Positions 5,841 to 13,924 are shown, numbered from the stretch's first letter. The stretch is 14,979 nucleotides of DNA from Pseudomonadaceae bacterium (GCA_947464215.1 CANHVX010000012.1:1-14979); one strand, 5' to 3'. Notes: generated by a model from the sequence alone, not told the origin. Numbers and translations: made by a program.

Positions 5841-7147
5841 TACAGGCGGATATCGATAAAGGCACGCTGGCGCAGTTCGCGCACAAAACGGCGGCTTTCG
5901 AGCTCGAGACGGCTGTTCATCAGGTTCTGGCCGACGCGTTGGCGCAGCATTTGCACCTCTTCCGGCACCACCTGCTTGCTGGCCGCCACAAATAACCGCG
6001 ACAGCTGGCCGTTCATGCGGACCTCGGGGCTCCAGCGGCCAATTTTGGTTTGGCGCACGGCTGTGAGCACCTCGGGTTGCAGGGCCTCGGCCGGCACCCA
6101 GCCCAACGCGGCACTGCGCGGAAACGCCGCCAGGACCGTGGTGCGGCTGACCAAGGCGGCCTTGACCTGCTCTTCGGTGGTGAGCTGCTTGGTTTGCGCG
6201 GCCATGGTTTGTTGCAGGGCGTTCAGCGCCTGCGTGGCCGAGGGCACGGACGCAGCAAGGAGGTAGAGGTTGTAATCGGTTCGGGGCTGCGTGGACACCG
6301 CTTGCGTGTTGGTGCGCACCGCATTCACCCGCACCAAGGCCCACCCCGCATTGCTAGGAATAGGCTGGCTGATATCGCCCTCGGCCATGGTGCCAACCGT
6401 GGATTCCAGCGCCGGCGGCAGCTCTCCACGGCCAACCCAGCCCAACAGGCCACCGGCGGCCGCCGAGCTATCGGCGCTTTGCATTTTGGCGGCGGCGGCA
6501 AACGCTTCAGCGGGCGTGGTGCTGGATAAAATCTCGGCCCGCAGAGCCTCTAGACGGGCCCGCGGCGCCGAGGCGGAAACGTTGGCCTCTTCCGGCAGCA
6601 TGATAATGCTGATTTCGCGTTCTTCGCGCTGGCGCGATTTGCTCATATCCTCAATCAGCCGGTCGATTTCCATCGTGCCCAGCTGCACGTTGGGGCGCAC
6701 CGCCTGCGCCTGCACCTGCTGCCAGACCAATTCGGCGCGCAGTTTATCTTCGGCCGTGCTGCCCAGCCCCCGGTTGAGCGATTCCCACGTGGCCTGGCCC
6801 ATCGCCTTCTGGGCTGCCGCCTTGGCCTCGGACAGCTCGGCACGGGTAACCAATAGGCCGCTGCGGGCGGCGTATTGGCGTTGCAGCTCTTCATCGACCA
6901 GAGTGGCCAGCGTACGGCGTTTCAGGCTCTGCTGTTGTGCGCCCTCGAGCGCGGGAAGGCCCATCTGGCGCCGCGTGAGCTCGGTGCGGGCATTCAATTG
7001 GCTTTCGGTGATGACCTGTTCGTTCACCACGGCGACGATTCTATCGGCCACCGAGGCTGCCGGTTGCGCGTGCAGGCCGCCCCCTATACCGCCCACCATA
7101 CCGCAAGCAACCAGTGCCGCGACCACCAAAACGTTCAGACGTTGCAT
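5840..7147 (-). CDS. surA: Periplasmic chaperone / peptidyl-prolyl isomerase SurA
   Basis: SurA escorts unfolded outer-membrane proteins, including LptD, through the periplasm. The 435-residue protein (E. coli about 428) starts with a signal peptide ending near A27 (GGGLHAQP). The chaperone domain follows, opening with the typical RIVAVVNEQVITESQL at 36-51. A parvulin-like domain lies at about 176-290, with GGLLGWVGRGELPPALE at 232-248. A second, poorly conserved parvulin-like region lies at about 340-395 (ALGWVPAEALQPEV), and the protein ends in the C-terminal helix that completes the chaperone core. AAAGGGGGGC precedes ATG 7147. It lies 34 nt after lptD and its stop overlaps the rsmA start, so it is an internal operon gene. 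Confidence 0.93.
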   Translation of the reverse strand: MQRLNVLVVAALVACGMVGGIGGGLHAQPAASVADRIVAVVNEQVITESQLNARTELTRRQMGLPALEGAQQQSLKRRTLATLVDEELQRQYAARSGLLVTRAELSEAKAAAQKAMGQATWESLNRGLGSTAEDKLRAELVWQQVQAQAVRPNVQLGTMEIDRLIEDMSKSRQREEREISIIMLPEEANVSASAPRARLEALRAEILSSTTPAEAFAAAAKMQSADSSAAAGGLLGWVGRGELPPALESTVGTMAEGDISQPIPSNAGWALVRVNAVRTNTQAVSTQPRTDYNLYLLAASVPSATQALNALQQTMAAQTKQLTTEEQVKAALVSRTTVLAAFPRSAALGWVPAEALQPEVLTAVRQTKIGRWSPEVRMNGQLSRLFVAASKQVVPEEVQMLRQRVGQNLMNSRLELESRRFVRELRQRAFIDIRL

Positions 7148-7181
7148 GATGTATATGCCCCCCTTTGTGACGGATGTTACC

Positions 7182-9290
7182 CTATTCGCGGCCTAATGTC
7201 AGGAGCTGAAGGTTGACCAGATAATCGGTGCCCGGCTCGACGCTGGCGTTGCGGAAGCCTTTGCGGCGCGCCACGACTTCGATAGCGTAGCAATCGCGCG
7301 TCCAGGTGAGCCCGGCTTCGCCCTGCAACAGGCGGCTCTCGGCCAGATTGTGCTGGGTGCGGGCGTGAAAGGACCAATCGGTGGCAAAGGGCAGTTCGAG
7401 GTTGGTGGTGGCGTCTTCGGTGGTGTTATCGAGAAAGCTGTAGGTAAGGCTCAGGTTGGTGGCATCGGTGCGGCCGACGCGCACGCCGGCATCGACCCGG
7501 CGGGCCACGAAAGTGGCGTTATCGAGCCGGAAACGGCTGCTGGCCTGGAGCCAATCGACCGGGCCGGCTTCCAGCGTGCCGACCCAATCGGACACATTGG
7601 TGCCGGCGCCGCCGCTTTCGGGCAGGCTGTTATCATCAAACCGGCGGAGGCTTTGGCCAAAAAATACGCGGTAATCGGTGCGGTCGGCGCTGCCCCAGCG
7701 GTTATCGAGCCCGTAAACCAGGCGCGGGCCGGTTTCGATACGGTCATAGCCGGCAAATCGGCTGGGCTCGAACAGGTTGGAGACGTCGAGCTCATACGCC
7801 ACGCTGTCTTCATTCGGCACGCGGTTGTTCAGGTTACCGCCCCGTGGGCTGACCGCCACCATCACCTGCGGCGCGATGGTGTGCGTGCCGCCAGGGCTTA
7901 GATAGGGCTTCTCCCACGCCACCGTGGTTTCGGGCAGCACGCGGCCGACCGCGCCGTTTTTGCCGCGGCCGGAAATGTTATACACATCGACCCGGCCGGT
8001 GGCGCCGAGGGTGAGCTTGCTGCCATCGGCCAGCACGGTGGGCAGGGTGTAGGCGGCGGAGGTTATCATCCGCCGTGTGTCGGTGCCCAGGCTGCGCTTG
8101 AGGCCCAGGACATCGCCCGTGAGTTCGACCTGCGCGCCGTGGCTGAGTGCCCACCAGCGTTCCAGCTGGATGTGCGGCAGGACCTGTGCGGTGCGGGCGG
8201 GGTCTCGCGTGGTGTTGAGGTCGTAAAAGCGGGTGATATTGGCGCCGACGTAGGATTGTGGGCCGCCTTCTTCGGCATAGAGCGTGCTGGCCAGGTAGGG
8301 GTCGTTCCGGTTAAAATATTGGTTCAGATATGTATCATCGCTGGCGGTGTTGATGTTGGCGCCCACCCGACGTGTGGGGGTGAAGCTATATTCGCCCTTG
8401 GCCTCGAGGTGGTTGCGCAAGCGGCCTTCGGCCTGGGTGTAGCCAATATCGTTCAGGAAACTGGCTTTGACTTCGGTTTCGGTATTCAGCGTTTGCTGGC
8501 GGCGCTCGGCCATAAGTTGTGCCCCGCGTTGGCTCATCAGCCGGGTGCGGATGGTGTAGTCGGCATTCTCGGCGGGGTTCCAGACGTAGCCGGCCAGCGT
8601 GATTTGGTCGCCCAGCGTGGTGGAACGGCCGAAATTGGGCGGTAGCATGCCGCTTTTGGCCTCCTTCGTGCCCAAGGGGTGGCGAAACCACGGCAGATAC
8701 ATCACCGGCACGCCGTAGACATCCATCTGGGCGCCGCGGTAGGTCATCTGGCCTGACTCTTGGTTGTAGGAGGCTTCGTCGGCGAATAATTCCCACGCCT
8801 TACGGCCGCTGCTACAGCTTTTGCACGGCGAATAGGCCACGTTGCGCAGGGTGATGGTGCTGCCCGATATGCTGCCCGTGGTGGCGCTGGCAATGTTGCC
8901 CAGCCCCGGCACCACCATGCTCATTTTTTCCAGCACCCCGGCGCGTAAATCTCCGGTTAATTCCAGCCGTTGCAGGTGAAGTTCGGTTTTGTTGGTATCG
9001 GTAAAAATGACGTTATCTTCGGCGATGACTCTGTCGGCCTCGATAGCATAGGACACCTTGCCCGCCTGCACCACACCCTGCGACCCCGACACCACCACCG
9101 GGCTGCCCACCTTGCCCGTAGCCACGACGCGGCTGCTGCTGGCATCGTAGGTGATATGGGTGGCCTGGAGATCAAATGGCATTGTTTGGGCCGTAACCGT
9201 GCCCACAACCCCAACGCAGACAGCCATACACATGGCGATAAGGGGGAGACGCAGGATATGCACCATTGTGATTTCAAACTTGCTGGACAT
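7182..9290 (-). CDS. lptD: LPS assembly outer-membrane protein LptD
   Basis: LptD is the outer-membrane beta-barrel that, with lipoprotein LptE, inserts lipopolysaccharide into the outer leaflet. The 702-residue protein has a signal peptide cleaved near A34 (TVTAQT), an LptA-like jellyroll at about 38-150 (FDLQATHITYDASSSRVVATG), and the family block YSPCKSC...WELFADEASYNQESGQMTYRGA followed by YGVPVMYLPWFRHP. A barrel with alternating aromatic strands runs to the C-terminus. Mature cysteines are C156, C159 (CxxC) and C667, fewer than the four of E. coli, so the disulfide pattern must differ. Start choice is uncertain: ATG 9290, or ATG 9266 directly before the signal peptide core; neither has a Shine-Dalgarno sequence, and a C9 tract lies 10-18 nt upstream of 9290. 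Confidence 0.95.
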   Translation of the reverse strand: MSSKFEITMVHILRLPLIAMCMAVCVGVVGTVTAQTMPFDLQATHITYDASSSRVVATGKVGSPVVVSGSQGVVQAGKVSYAIEADRVIAEDNVIFTDTNKTELHLQRLELTGDLRAGVLEKMSMVVPGLGNIASATTGSISGSTITLRNVAYSPCKSCSSGRKAWELFADEASYNQESGQMTYRGAQMDVYGVPVMYLPWFRHPLGTKEAKSGMLPPNFGRSTTLGDQITLAGYVWNPAENADYTIRTRLMSQRGAQLMAERRQQTLNTETEVKASFLNDIGYTQAEGRLRNHLEAKGEYSFTPTRRVGANINTASDDTYLNQYFNRNDPYLASTLYAEEGGPQSYVGANITRFYDLNTTRDPARTAQVLPHIQLERWWALSHGAQVELTGDVLGLKRSLGTDTRRMITSAAYTLPTVLADGSKLTLGATGRVDVYNISGRGKNGAVGRVLPETTVAWEKPYLSPGGTHTIAPQVMVAVSPRGGNLNNRVPNEDSVAYELDVSNLFEPSRFAGYDRIETGPRLVYGLDNRWGSADRTDYRVFFGQSLRRFDDNSLPESGGAGTNVSDWVGTLEAGPVDWLQASSRFRLDNATFVARRVDAGVRVGRTDATNLSLTYSFLDNTTEDATTNLELPFATDWSFHARTQHNLAESRLLQGEAGLTWTRDCYAIEVVARRKGFRNASVEPGTDYLVNLQLLTLGRE

Positions 9291-9299
9291 GCTGCCGCA

Positions 9300-9308
9300 G
9301 GGGGGGGG
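9300..9308. repeat. Mononucleotide tract G9 (C9 in the lptD leader)
   Basis: Nine G on the plus strand, followed by AGGGAG. On the lptD message this is a pyrimidine tract ending 10 nt before ATG 9290, in the place where a ribosome binding site would be expected. Runs of this length are prone to slippage. Confidence 0.85.
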
Positions 9309-9371
9309 AGGGAGTCAACCCGCTGTGCCCATTTCGTGCACGCAGATGTGATGCCGATGTGAACCGGTGGC

Positions 9372-10511
9372 TTATTCTTCCCGCAAATAGACCATCATGG
9401 CCACCGCCACCAATGCGCCGACTGCGATGGGCACCAGGGCGGCCATGACGGCATCGAGCCGGCCCGCGACCGCATAGGCGCTGGCCACGTTCTTCAGCAC
9501 GTAAAACCCAAAACCCATGGCGATGCCCACCGCGATACTGCTGATGACCCCGCGATTGCGCGAAAACCTGAGGCCGAAGGGGATGGCAAGAAGCATCATG
9601 GTGACACCCAACAACGGCAGCGCCAGCACATTGGCCAATGCCACCATATGCACCCCCAAAGGCAGGCCGCTTTTGCCGAGCACGACCAAATAGTTCCAGA
9701 GCTCCCACGCGTTAAGAGTGGCTGGCGGGTTGAGGCTGCTGGCCAATTCGGCCGCGGTAAGGCGGGTGGGCAGGTTGAGGCTTGGCTCGGTTTGTGCAGG
9801 CTGGTTGGGCCGCAGATAGGTGACGTTGCGCAAATTCCACGCGTTGCCGCTTGGCGTGCTGACGAGCGTGGCCGAAGTGGCGTCGAAGCGGGCTTCAAGC
9901 GTGTTGGACGCAGTGAAGATAAACACCGTGGCCGGGCCCATCTGGCTGCCGCTGGCTTGCAAATTCTGGCCGTAAATGAACACCTTGCGCTGCTGGTTTT
10001 CCTGCTTGAGCCAAATGTTGCCGCCGCCGGTGACGGTGCTGCGCACGGACTCGGGCGTGAGGGAATTATGCACGCTTTCGTAGCGTTTCAGCAGTGTGGC
10101 CGCCACGGGATTGCCGATGCCCAGCGCGCATAGGCAGACAATAAAACACATGATGACCGGTGCCGCCAAAAACCGCCGCGCGGGCAAGCCGCTGGCCCGC
10201 AGCGCCACGAGCTCGTGCCGTTTGTTCAGGCCATTCAGCCACACCAAGCTGGCCACCAAAATGCCAAACGGCAGCAGCTGCAGCAGCAGGTCGGGGACCT
10301 TCAGCAATGCCAACACCGCGACAGTGGCGGCATTGACCCCCTGGGACCCCAGCTGGCGGAGCAGTTCGGACACCGTGGCCATATAGATAAACGACCCCAA
10401 GCCCAGCATGGTGAGGCCGAGATTCGCCAGCCACAGGCGGCTGAGATACCAGCCCAGCTTGGGCGCATAGCCCCGGCGGCGGCTGCGTTTGGTGCGTGGA
10501 GAGGTTTCCAT
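9372..10511 (-). CDS. lptG: LPS export ABC transporter permease LptG
   Basis: LptG forms, with LptF and the ATPase LptB, the inner-membrane complex that extracts lipopolysaccharide and passes it to the periplasmic bridge. The 379-residue protein has the YjgP/YjgQ layout: three N-terminal membrane helices (about 22-44, 66-92 and 113-135), a periplasmic jellyroll domain (about 140-270), and three C-terminal helices to residue 375. The cytoplasmic coupling segment NKRHELVALRASGLPARRF after helix 2 matches the family's ELVALRA-G motif. ATG 10511 is chosen because the frame's upstream extension overlaps lptF; it begins 4 nt after the lptF stop, so the two are probably translationally coupled. The basic N-terminus (RTKRSRRRGY) is cytoplasmic. 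LptF versus LptG is assigned by order, as the second of the pair before lptD. Confidence 0.93.
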   Translation of the reverse strand: METSPRTKRSRRRGYAPKLGWYLSRLWLANLGLTMLGLGSFIYMATVSELLRQLGSQGVNAATVAVLALLKVPDLLLQLLPFGILVASLVWLNGLNKRHELVALRASGLPARRFLAAPVIMCFIVCLCALGIGNPVAATLLKRYESVHNSLTPESVRSTVTGGGNIWLKQENQQRKVFIYGQNLQASGSQMGPATVFIFTASNTLEARFDATSATLVSTPSGNAWNLRNVTYLRPNQPAQTEPSLNLPTRLTAAELASSLNPPATLNAWELWNYLVVLGKSGLPLGVHMVALANVLALPLLGVTMMLLAIPFGLRFSRNRGVISSIAVGIAMGFGFYVLKNVASAYAVAGRLDAVMAALVPIAVGALVAVAMMVYLREE

Positions 10512-10515
10512 GATG

Positions 10516-11697
10516 CTAGCCCCGCTTGGCCATAACCCATAGTGAGGCGCCAATGGTGGCCGCCGGCAACGCCCACATGGCTGCCAGTGCCCACACCGCA
10601 CCCCCTTGCGCCGGCCCCAGCACCCCAAACAACGCGACCATATACACCACCCCACACACCCCGGCGCCTACCACCCCCCGCACGCTGCTGGTGCGGTGGT
10701 GCGGCACGTGCATAAGCCAGGCACACGCCAGCCAGGTGAGCGCCAACGGCGCCCATGGCCAACTGAGGCGTTTGTGCCATTCGGCCCGGTATTCGGCCGC
10801 CTGCGCGGGTGGGCTGGTGTGCATCCGGGCGGCCAGCTCGGGCATGCTCCATTCTTCGATTTCTGGCGGGCGCTTGCCGGTTTGGGCGGGCGTGAGTTGG
10901 CTTGAAATGTCGAGGTTGTAACTGCCGAACTCGAGCACATTGACGTTGCCTTGGGCGACCTCTTGGCGCATGCCATCTTCCAGCACCAGGCGCGGTTGGC
11001 CCTGGGCATCGACCTGCACGGCGCCGCGTTTGGCATACCAGGTGACCGGCGCCTTCGCGTTGCGGGTATCGTGCACCAACAATTGCTCGAACGCGGTGGG
11101 GCCGACGCGCTGCTTGAGGTATATCATTAGATTATTGCCAAGCTGGTTGAACGTGCCTTCCTCCAGCAGCAACTGGCCCTGCTGGGTGCGGAGCTCGGTT
11201 TGCAGATTTTTGAAGGCGGTGGTGCTTTTGGGCAGCGCCACCAGATAAATAGCCCCCATGCCGAGGCTGGCCAGCGCACCCCATGCCGCGATAGGGGCCA
11301 CCACCCGCCAGGGGCTTATCCCGGCGGCCAAGACGGCGGTGAGCTCGTTGTCATCTTGCCAGCGGCGGCAGGCCATAATGGCCCCCACCAAGGTTGCCAG
11401 TGGCACGATGATGGTGAGGAGCATCGGCACCATAAGCACAGTAAGATTGAGAAAGGTAAGCAGGCCGAGGCCTTTGTTAATAAGAAAATCGAGGAAGCGG
11501 AGGCTTTGCAACAACCACACCAGCCCCAACAACACTCCGCCCGCCAAAAGTGTAGGCCACATGGTGCTTTGCCACGCATAGCGCAGCAGCGTGGGAGGAA
11601 TGAGAGATGAAAAAACAGCCACGCCGATTACTTTGATTGCCCTGACCTTAACCGGGTTTGGCCTTGGGGGCAACGGGGGCTTGTTGTTCTTTAACAC
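10516..11697 (-). CDS. lptF: LPS export ABC transporter permease LptF
   Basis: Partner of LptG in the LptB2FG lipopolysaccharide extractor of the inner membrane. The 393-residue protein has WLLQSLRFLDFLINKGLG (from 61), a strong LptF signature, and the coupling segment DDNELTAVLAAGISPW at 115-130. A periplasmic beta-rich domain (about 165-290) and C-terminal membrane helices follow. The start codon is GTG at 11697. The first 25 or so residues (MLKNNKPPLPPRPNPVKV) are proline-rich and unlike the family, so an alternative GTG at 11622, giving 368 residues, may be the true start; neither has a good Shine-Dalgarno sequence. It is the first gene of the minus-strand operon and is transcribed away from pepA. 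Confidence 0.93.
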   Translation of the reverse strand: MLKNNKPPLPPRPNPVKVRAIKVIGVAVFSSLIPPTLLRYAWQSTMWPTLLAGGVLLGLVWLLQSLRFLDFLINKGLGLLTFLNLTVLMVPMLLTIIVPLATLVGAIMACRRWQDDNELTAVLAAGISPWRVVAPIAAWGALASLGMGAIYLVALPKSTTAFKNLQTELRTQQGQLLLEEGTFNQLGNNLMIYLKQRVGPTAFEQLLVHDTRNAKAPVTWYAKRGAVQVDAQGQPRLVLEDGMRQEVAQGNVNVLEFGSYNLDISSQLTPAQTGKRPPEIEEWSMPELAARMHTSPPAQAAEYRAEWHKRLSWPWAPLALTWLACAWLMHVPHHRTSSVRGVVGAGVCGVVYMVALFGVLGPAQGGAVWALAAMWALPAATIGASLWVMAKRG

Positions 11698-11788
11698 CTG
11701 CTCTCTTTTTGCGCGCGATATGCTTGCGTTTTGAAAATGTCAGACTTAGTGTTGCAGATTATGAAAACATATAAAAAAGGAATTTTCT
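11698..11788. promoter_or_regulatory. Divergent promoter region between lptF and pepA
   Basis: This AT-rich 91-bp spacer must drive both operons. For pepA, TTGAAA at 11731-11736 is a good -35; possible -10 boxes (CAGATT at 11755, GATTAT at 11757) are spaced at 18 and 20 nt and are weak. AAGGA near 11777-11781 is the pepA ribosome binding site. For lptF, a weak CTGACA/ATATCG pair can be read on the minus strand. Exact start sites cannot be fixed from sequence alone. Confidence 0.4.
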
Positions 11789-13405
11789 ATGCCGCAATTT
11801 GCGCTTGAAGCTGCACGATTGACCCCGAACTCTGCCAAAAAAACTGTGGTTGTTTTTGCCGAGAATAAAGCCAAATTGACAGAATCTTCCCTGGTGGTTG
11901 ATGAGGCTTTGGGTGGATTTATTCGTAGTTCGCTCAAGCAGAGCCGTTTCCAGGGCGGAGCAGGGGAAATGCTGCGCTTGACCGTGGGGGGGGGGGCCAT
12001 TACGCAAGTGCTGGTTGTGGGCCTTGGCAAAGAAACCACCGAGCGCCGCGCCTGGTGGAAAACCGGCCTAACCCTTGGCAAACACCTGGATGCCATGGGC
12101 GTGAAAGAGGCCTGCATTGCCTTTGGTGAACTGGAAAATGACAGTGTGGACTGTGCCGAAGCCCTGGTGGAAGGTGTGGGCATGGCGATGTATCGGTTTG
12201 AAACGTTTAAGACCGAAATGAAAGACCACCAACTGGCCCGGTTTGAAAAGCTGACCATTCTGACAAGCACCCGCACCGCCCGCACCTTAGAAGAACGTGC
12301 GCCCGATGTGATGAAGCTGCTGGCCGCCACCGAAACCACCCGCACGGCTGTGAACACGCCGCCGAACATCGCCAACCCCCAATTTATGGCCGATGAAGCC
12401 AAAAAACTGGAGAAGCTGGGCGTGAAGGTTGAGGTGTTTGACGAGAAACAGCTGAAAAAAATGGGCTGTAATCTGATTTTAGCCGTGGGTGGCAGTGCGG
12501 CCCCTGAAGACCAGCCCCGCCTGGTGGTGATGCAATACATGGGGGCGGGGAAAGACGCGCCTATCCACGCCATTGTGGGCAAAGGCATTATGTTTGACAC
12601 CGGTGGGTATAACGTGAAGCCCGGCGCCAGCATGCGCGGCATGAAATTTGATATGGCCGGTGCCGCTGCCGTGCTGGGCACCATGCAAGCCCTTGCCGCC
12701 CGCAAAGCCCGCGTAAACGTGGTGGGCGTGATGACCTGTGCCATGAACATGATTGGCCAAACCCCATTTGTGATGGACAGCATTTACAAGAGTTACAAAG
12801 GCTTTAACGTGGAAATTGGCCACACCGATGCCGAAGGGCGTTTGGTGCTTGCCGATGCCGTAGCCTACACCATTGACACCTTTGAGCCTGCCGAAGTGGT
12901 TGACCTGGCCACCCTTACGGGAGCCTGCATGGTGGCGTTGGGCGGCGGGTATGCGGGGCTGTTTTCGACCAAAGATGCCCTGAGCAATGCGTTGCAAAAA
13001 GCCGGTGATGCCGTTGGAGAGCGCCTGTGGCCGCTGCCGGTTGATGATTTCTACACCAGCAAAAGCGAGGTGGCTGACATTTGTAATGACAGCATGAGCG
13101 GCTATGGTGGCGCGAGCATCGGCGCGGCGTTCATTAAGAAATTTGCCGACAAAACCCCGTGGGCGCATTTGGACATTGCGGGGGTGGCGAATGCGGAGAA
13201 AATCCCCGGCGCGCGTGCAGAACTGCAAGGGGCCACCGGTTTTGGTGTGCGCTTGCTGGTGAACTGGTTGGAAGGATTGCAGGTTTCTGACGCCCCCAAA
13301 GCTGGCCGCAAGCGCGGACGCAAACCCGCCATCCGCGCGGCAAGTGGTGAGGCTACGGCGGAACCGGGCCCACGCCGTGGGCGCGGCCGACCCCGCAAAG
13401 CCTAA
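11789..13405 (+). CDS. pepA: Leucyl aminopeptidase (M17) with AT-hook-like C-terminal tail
   Basis: M17 enzymes remove N-terminal residues from peptides as a hexamer with two metal ions per site; E. coli PepA also binds DNA (Xer recombination, carAB control). The 538-residue protein has an N-terminal regulatory domain (1-170) and a catalytic domain with all expected residues: K265, D270 (VGKGIMFDTGG), K277, D288, and D347, E349, R351 (HTDAEGRL). These match E. coli K270, D275, K282, D293, D352, E354 and R356 with a constant offset. H345 replaces the usual Asn of NTDAEGR. After residue 500 an unusual basic tail carries KRGRKP (508-513) and RRGRGRPRK (529-537), which resemble AT-hooks. A G11 run lies in codons 66-70. 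The gene starts the pepA-holC unit. Confidence 0.96.
   Translation: MPQFALEAARLTPNSAKKTVVVFAENKAKLTESSLVVDEALGGFIRSSLKQSRFQGGAGEMLRLTVGGGAITQVLVVGLGKETTERRAWWKTGLTLGKHLDAMGVKEACIAFGELENDSVDCAEALVEGVGMAMYRFETFKTEMKDHQLARFEKLTILTSTRTARTLEERAPDVMKLLAATETTRTAVNTPPNIANPQFMADEAKKLEKLGVKVEVFDEKQLKKMGCNLILAVGGSAAPEDQPRLVVMQYMGAGKDAPIHAIVGKGIMFDTGGYNVKPGASMRGMKFDMAGAAAVLGTMQALAARKARVNVVGVMTCAMNMIGQTPFVMDSIYKSYKGFNVEIGHTDAEGRLVLADAVAYTIDTFEPAEVVDLATLTGACMVALGGGYAGLFSTKDALSNALQKAGDAVGERLWPLPVDDFYTSKSEVADICNDSMSGYGGASIGAAFIKKFADKTPWAHLDIAGVANAEKIPGARAELQGATGFGVRLLVNWLEGLQVSDAPKAGRKRGRKPAIRAASGEATAEPGPRRGRGRPRKA
11986..11996. repeat. G11 homopolymer inside pepA
   Basis: Eleven consecutive G encode the V66-GGG-A70 region. 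The frame is intact as given. Gain or loss of one G would truncate the enzyme early, so this is a possible slippage site or a sequencing-error hotspot. Confidence 0.9.
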
Positions 13406-13411
13406 CCAAGC

Positions 13412-13924
13412 ATGGCGCACGACGGGCAGGGGGCAACGGTTCAGTTTTACCATGTATCTGCGGCCTCGCCCGCAGCCGTGGACGACGTGTTGCCCCCGTT
13501 GCTTTCCAAGATGTTGGACGGTGGCCACCGCGCTTTGGTGCTCTGCCCCACCAGTGGCCGCATGATGCGTTTGGATGACGCGCTCTGGGCGTTCCGCGAC
13601 AGCAGCTTTTTGCCCCATGGGTGTGTTGGTGTGGATGATGATGCGGCCCAGCCTGTGCTGCTTATCTCGGCCGATGTGGAGCCTGTGGAGGACATGATAC
13701 GTGCCCATGGGACAGCGCGTCTCCCGATTGTTCTGGCGGGGGCAGAGATGGTGCTGGATGCGGTGCTGGCGCTGCATGTGCCGCGCGTGTGTTATGTGTT
13801 TTCGGCTAGCGAGAGCGATGTGAGCCGCGCGCGTGAACTTTATAAAACGTTGAAAAAACAAAACGTAAAATTGGTTTATTGGCAGCAAAGTGAAACGGGT
13901 TGGAAAAAAATGGCGGAGGCTTGA
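13412..13924 (+). CDS. holC: DNA polymerase III chi subunit
   Basis: Chi joins the clamp loader (through psi) to single-stranded DNA-binding protein at the replication fork. The 170-residue product has the family pattern in order: VQFYHV at 10-15, RALVLCPTSGRMMRLDDALWAF at 40-61, SFLPHG at 65-70, QPVLL at 80-84, RVCYVFS at 125-131, and the end ARELYKTLKKQN...YWQQ at 156-159. It is slightly longer than E. coli HolC (147 aa), as alphaproteobacterial versions tend to be. It starts 6 nt after the pepA stop, the usual pepA-holC pairing, so it is cotranscribed. The ribosome binding site is weak, which fits coupling to pepA translation. Confidence 0.93.
   Translation: MAHDGQGATVQFYHVSAASPAAVDDVLPPLLSKMLDGGHRALVLCPTSGRMMRLDDALWAFRDSSFLPHGCVGVDDDAAQPVLLISADVEPVEDMIRAHGTARLPIVLAGAEMVLDAVLALHVPRVCYVFSASESDVSRARELYKTLKKQNVKLVYWQQSETGWKKMAEA

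Noticed and set aside
5841..6344. N-terminal extension of the rsmA frame by 168 codons
   Set aside because: It lies inside surA in another frame and has no similarity to RsmA; the family N-terminus begins at ATG 5840.
5391..7196. Plus-strand open frames of about 290 and 300 codons (5391-6266, 6291-7196) opposite rsmA and surA
   Set aside because: Both are antisense to genes with clear motifs; translations are Arg/Ser/Ala-rich without domains.
10512..10655. N-terminal extension of the lptG frame into lptF
   Set aside because: It overlaps the lptF C-terminal coding region; ATG 10511 gives the normal LptG length.
11746..12783. 345-codon minus-strand open frame opposite pepA
   Set aside because: Ser/Thr/Pro-rich translation antisense to the PepA catalytic domain; no ribosome binding site or recognisable domain.
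12479..13888. 469-codon open frame on the minus strand across pepA and holC
   Set aside because: It overlaps two confidently identified plus-strand genes; the translation is low-complexity, His/Arg/Gly-rich and has no family motif. It is a GC-driven shadow frame.
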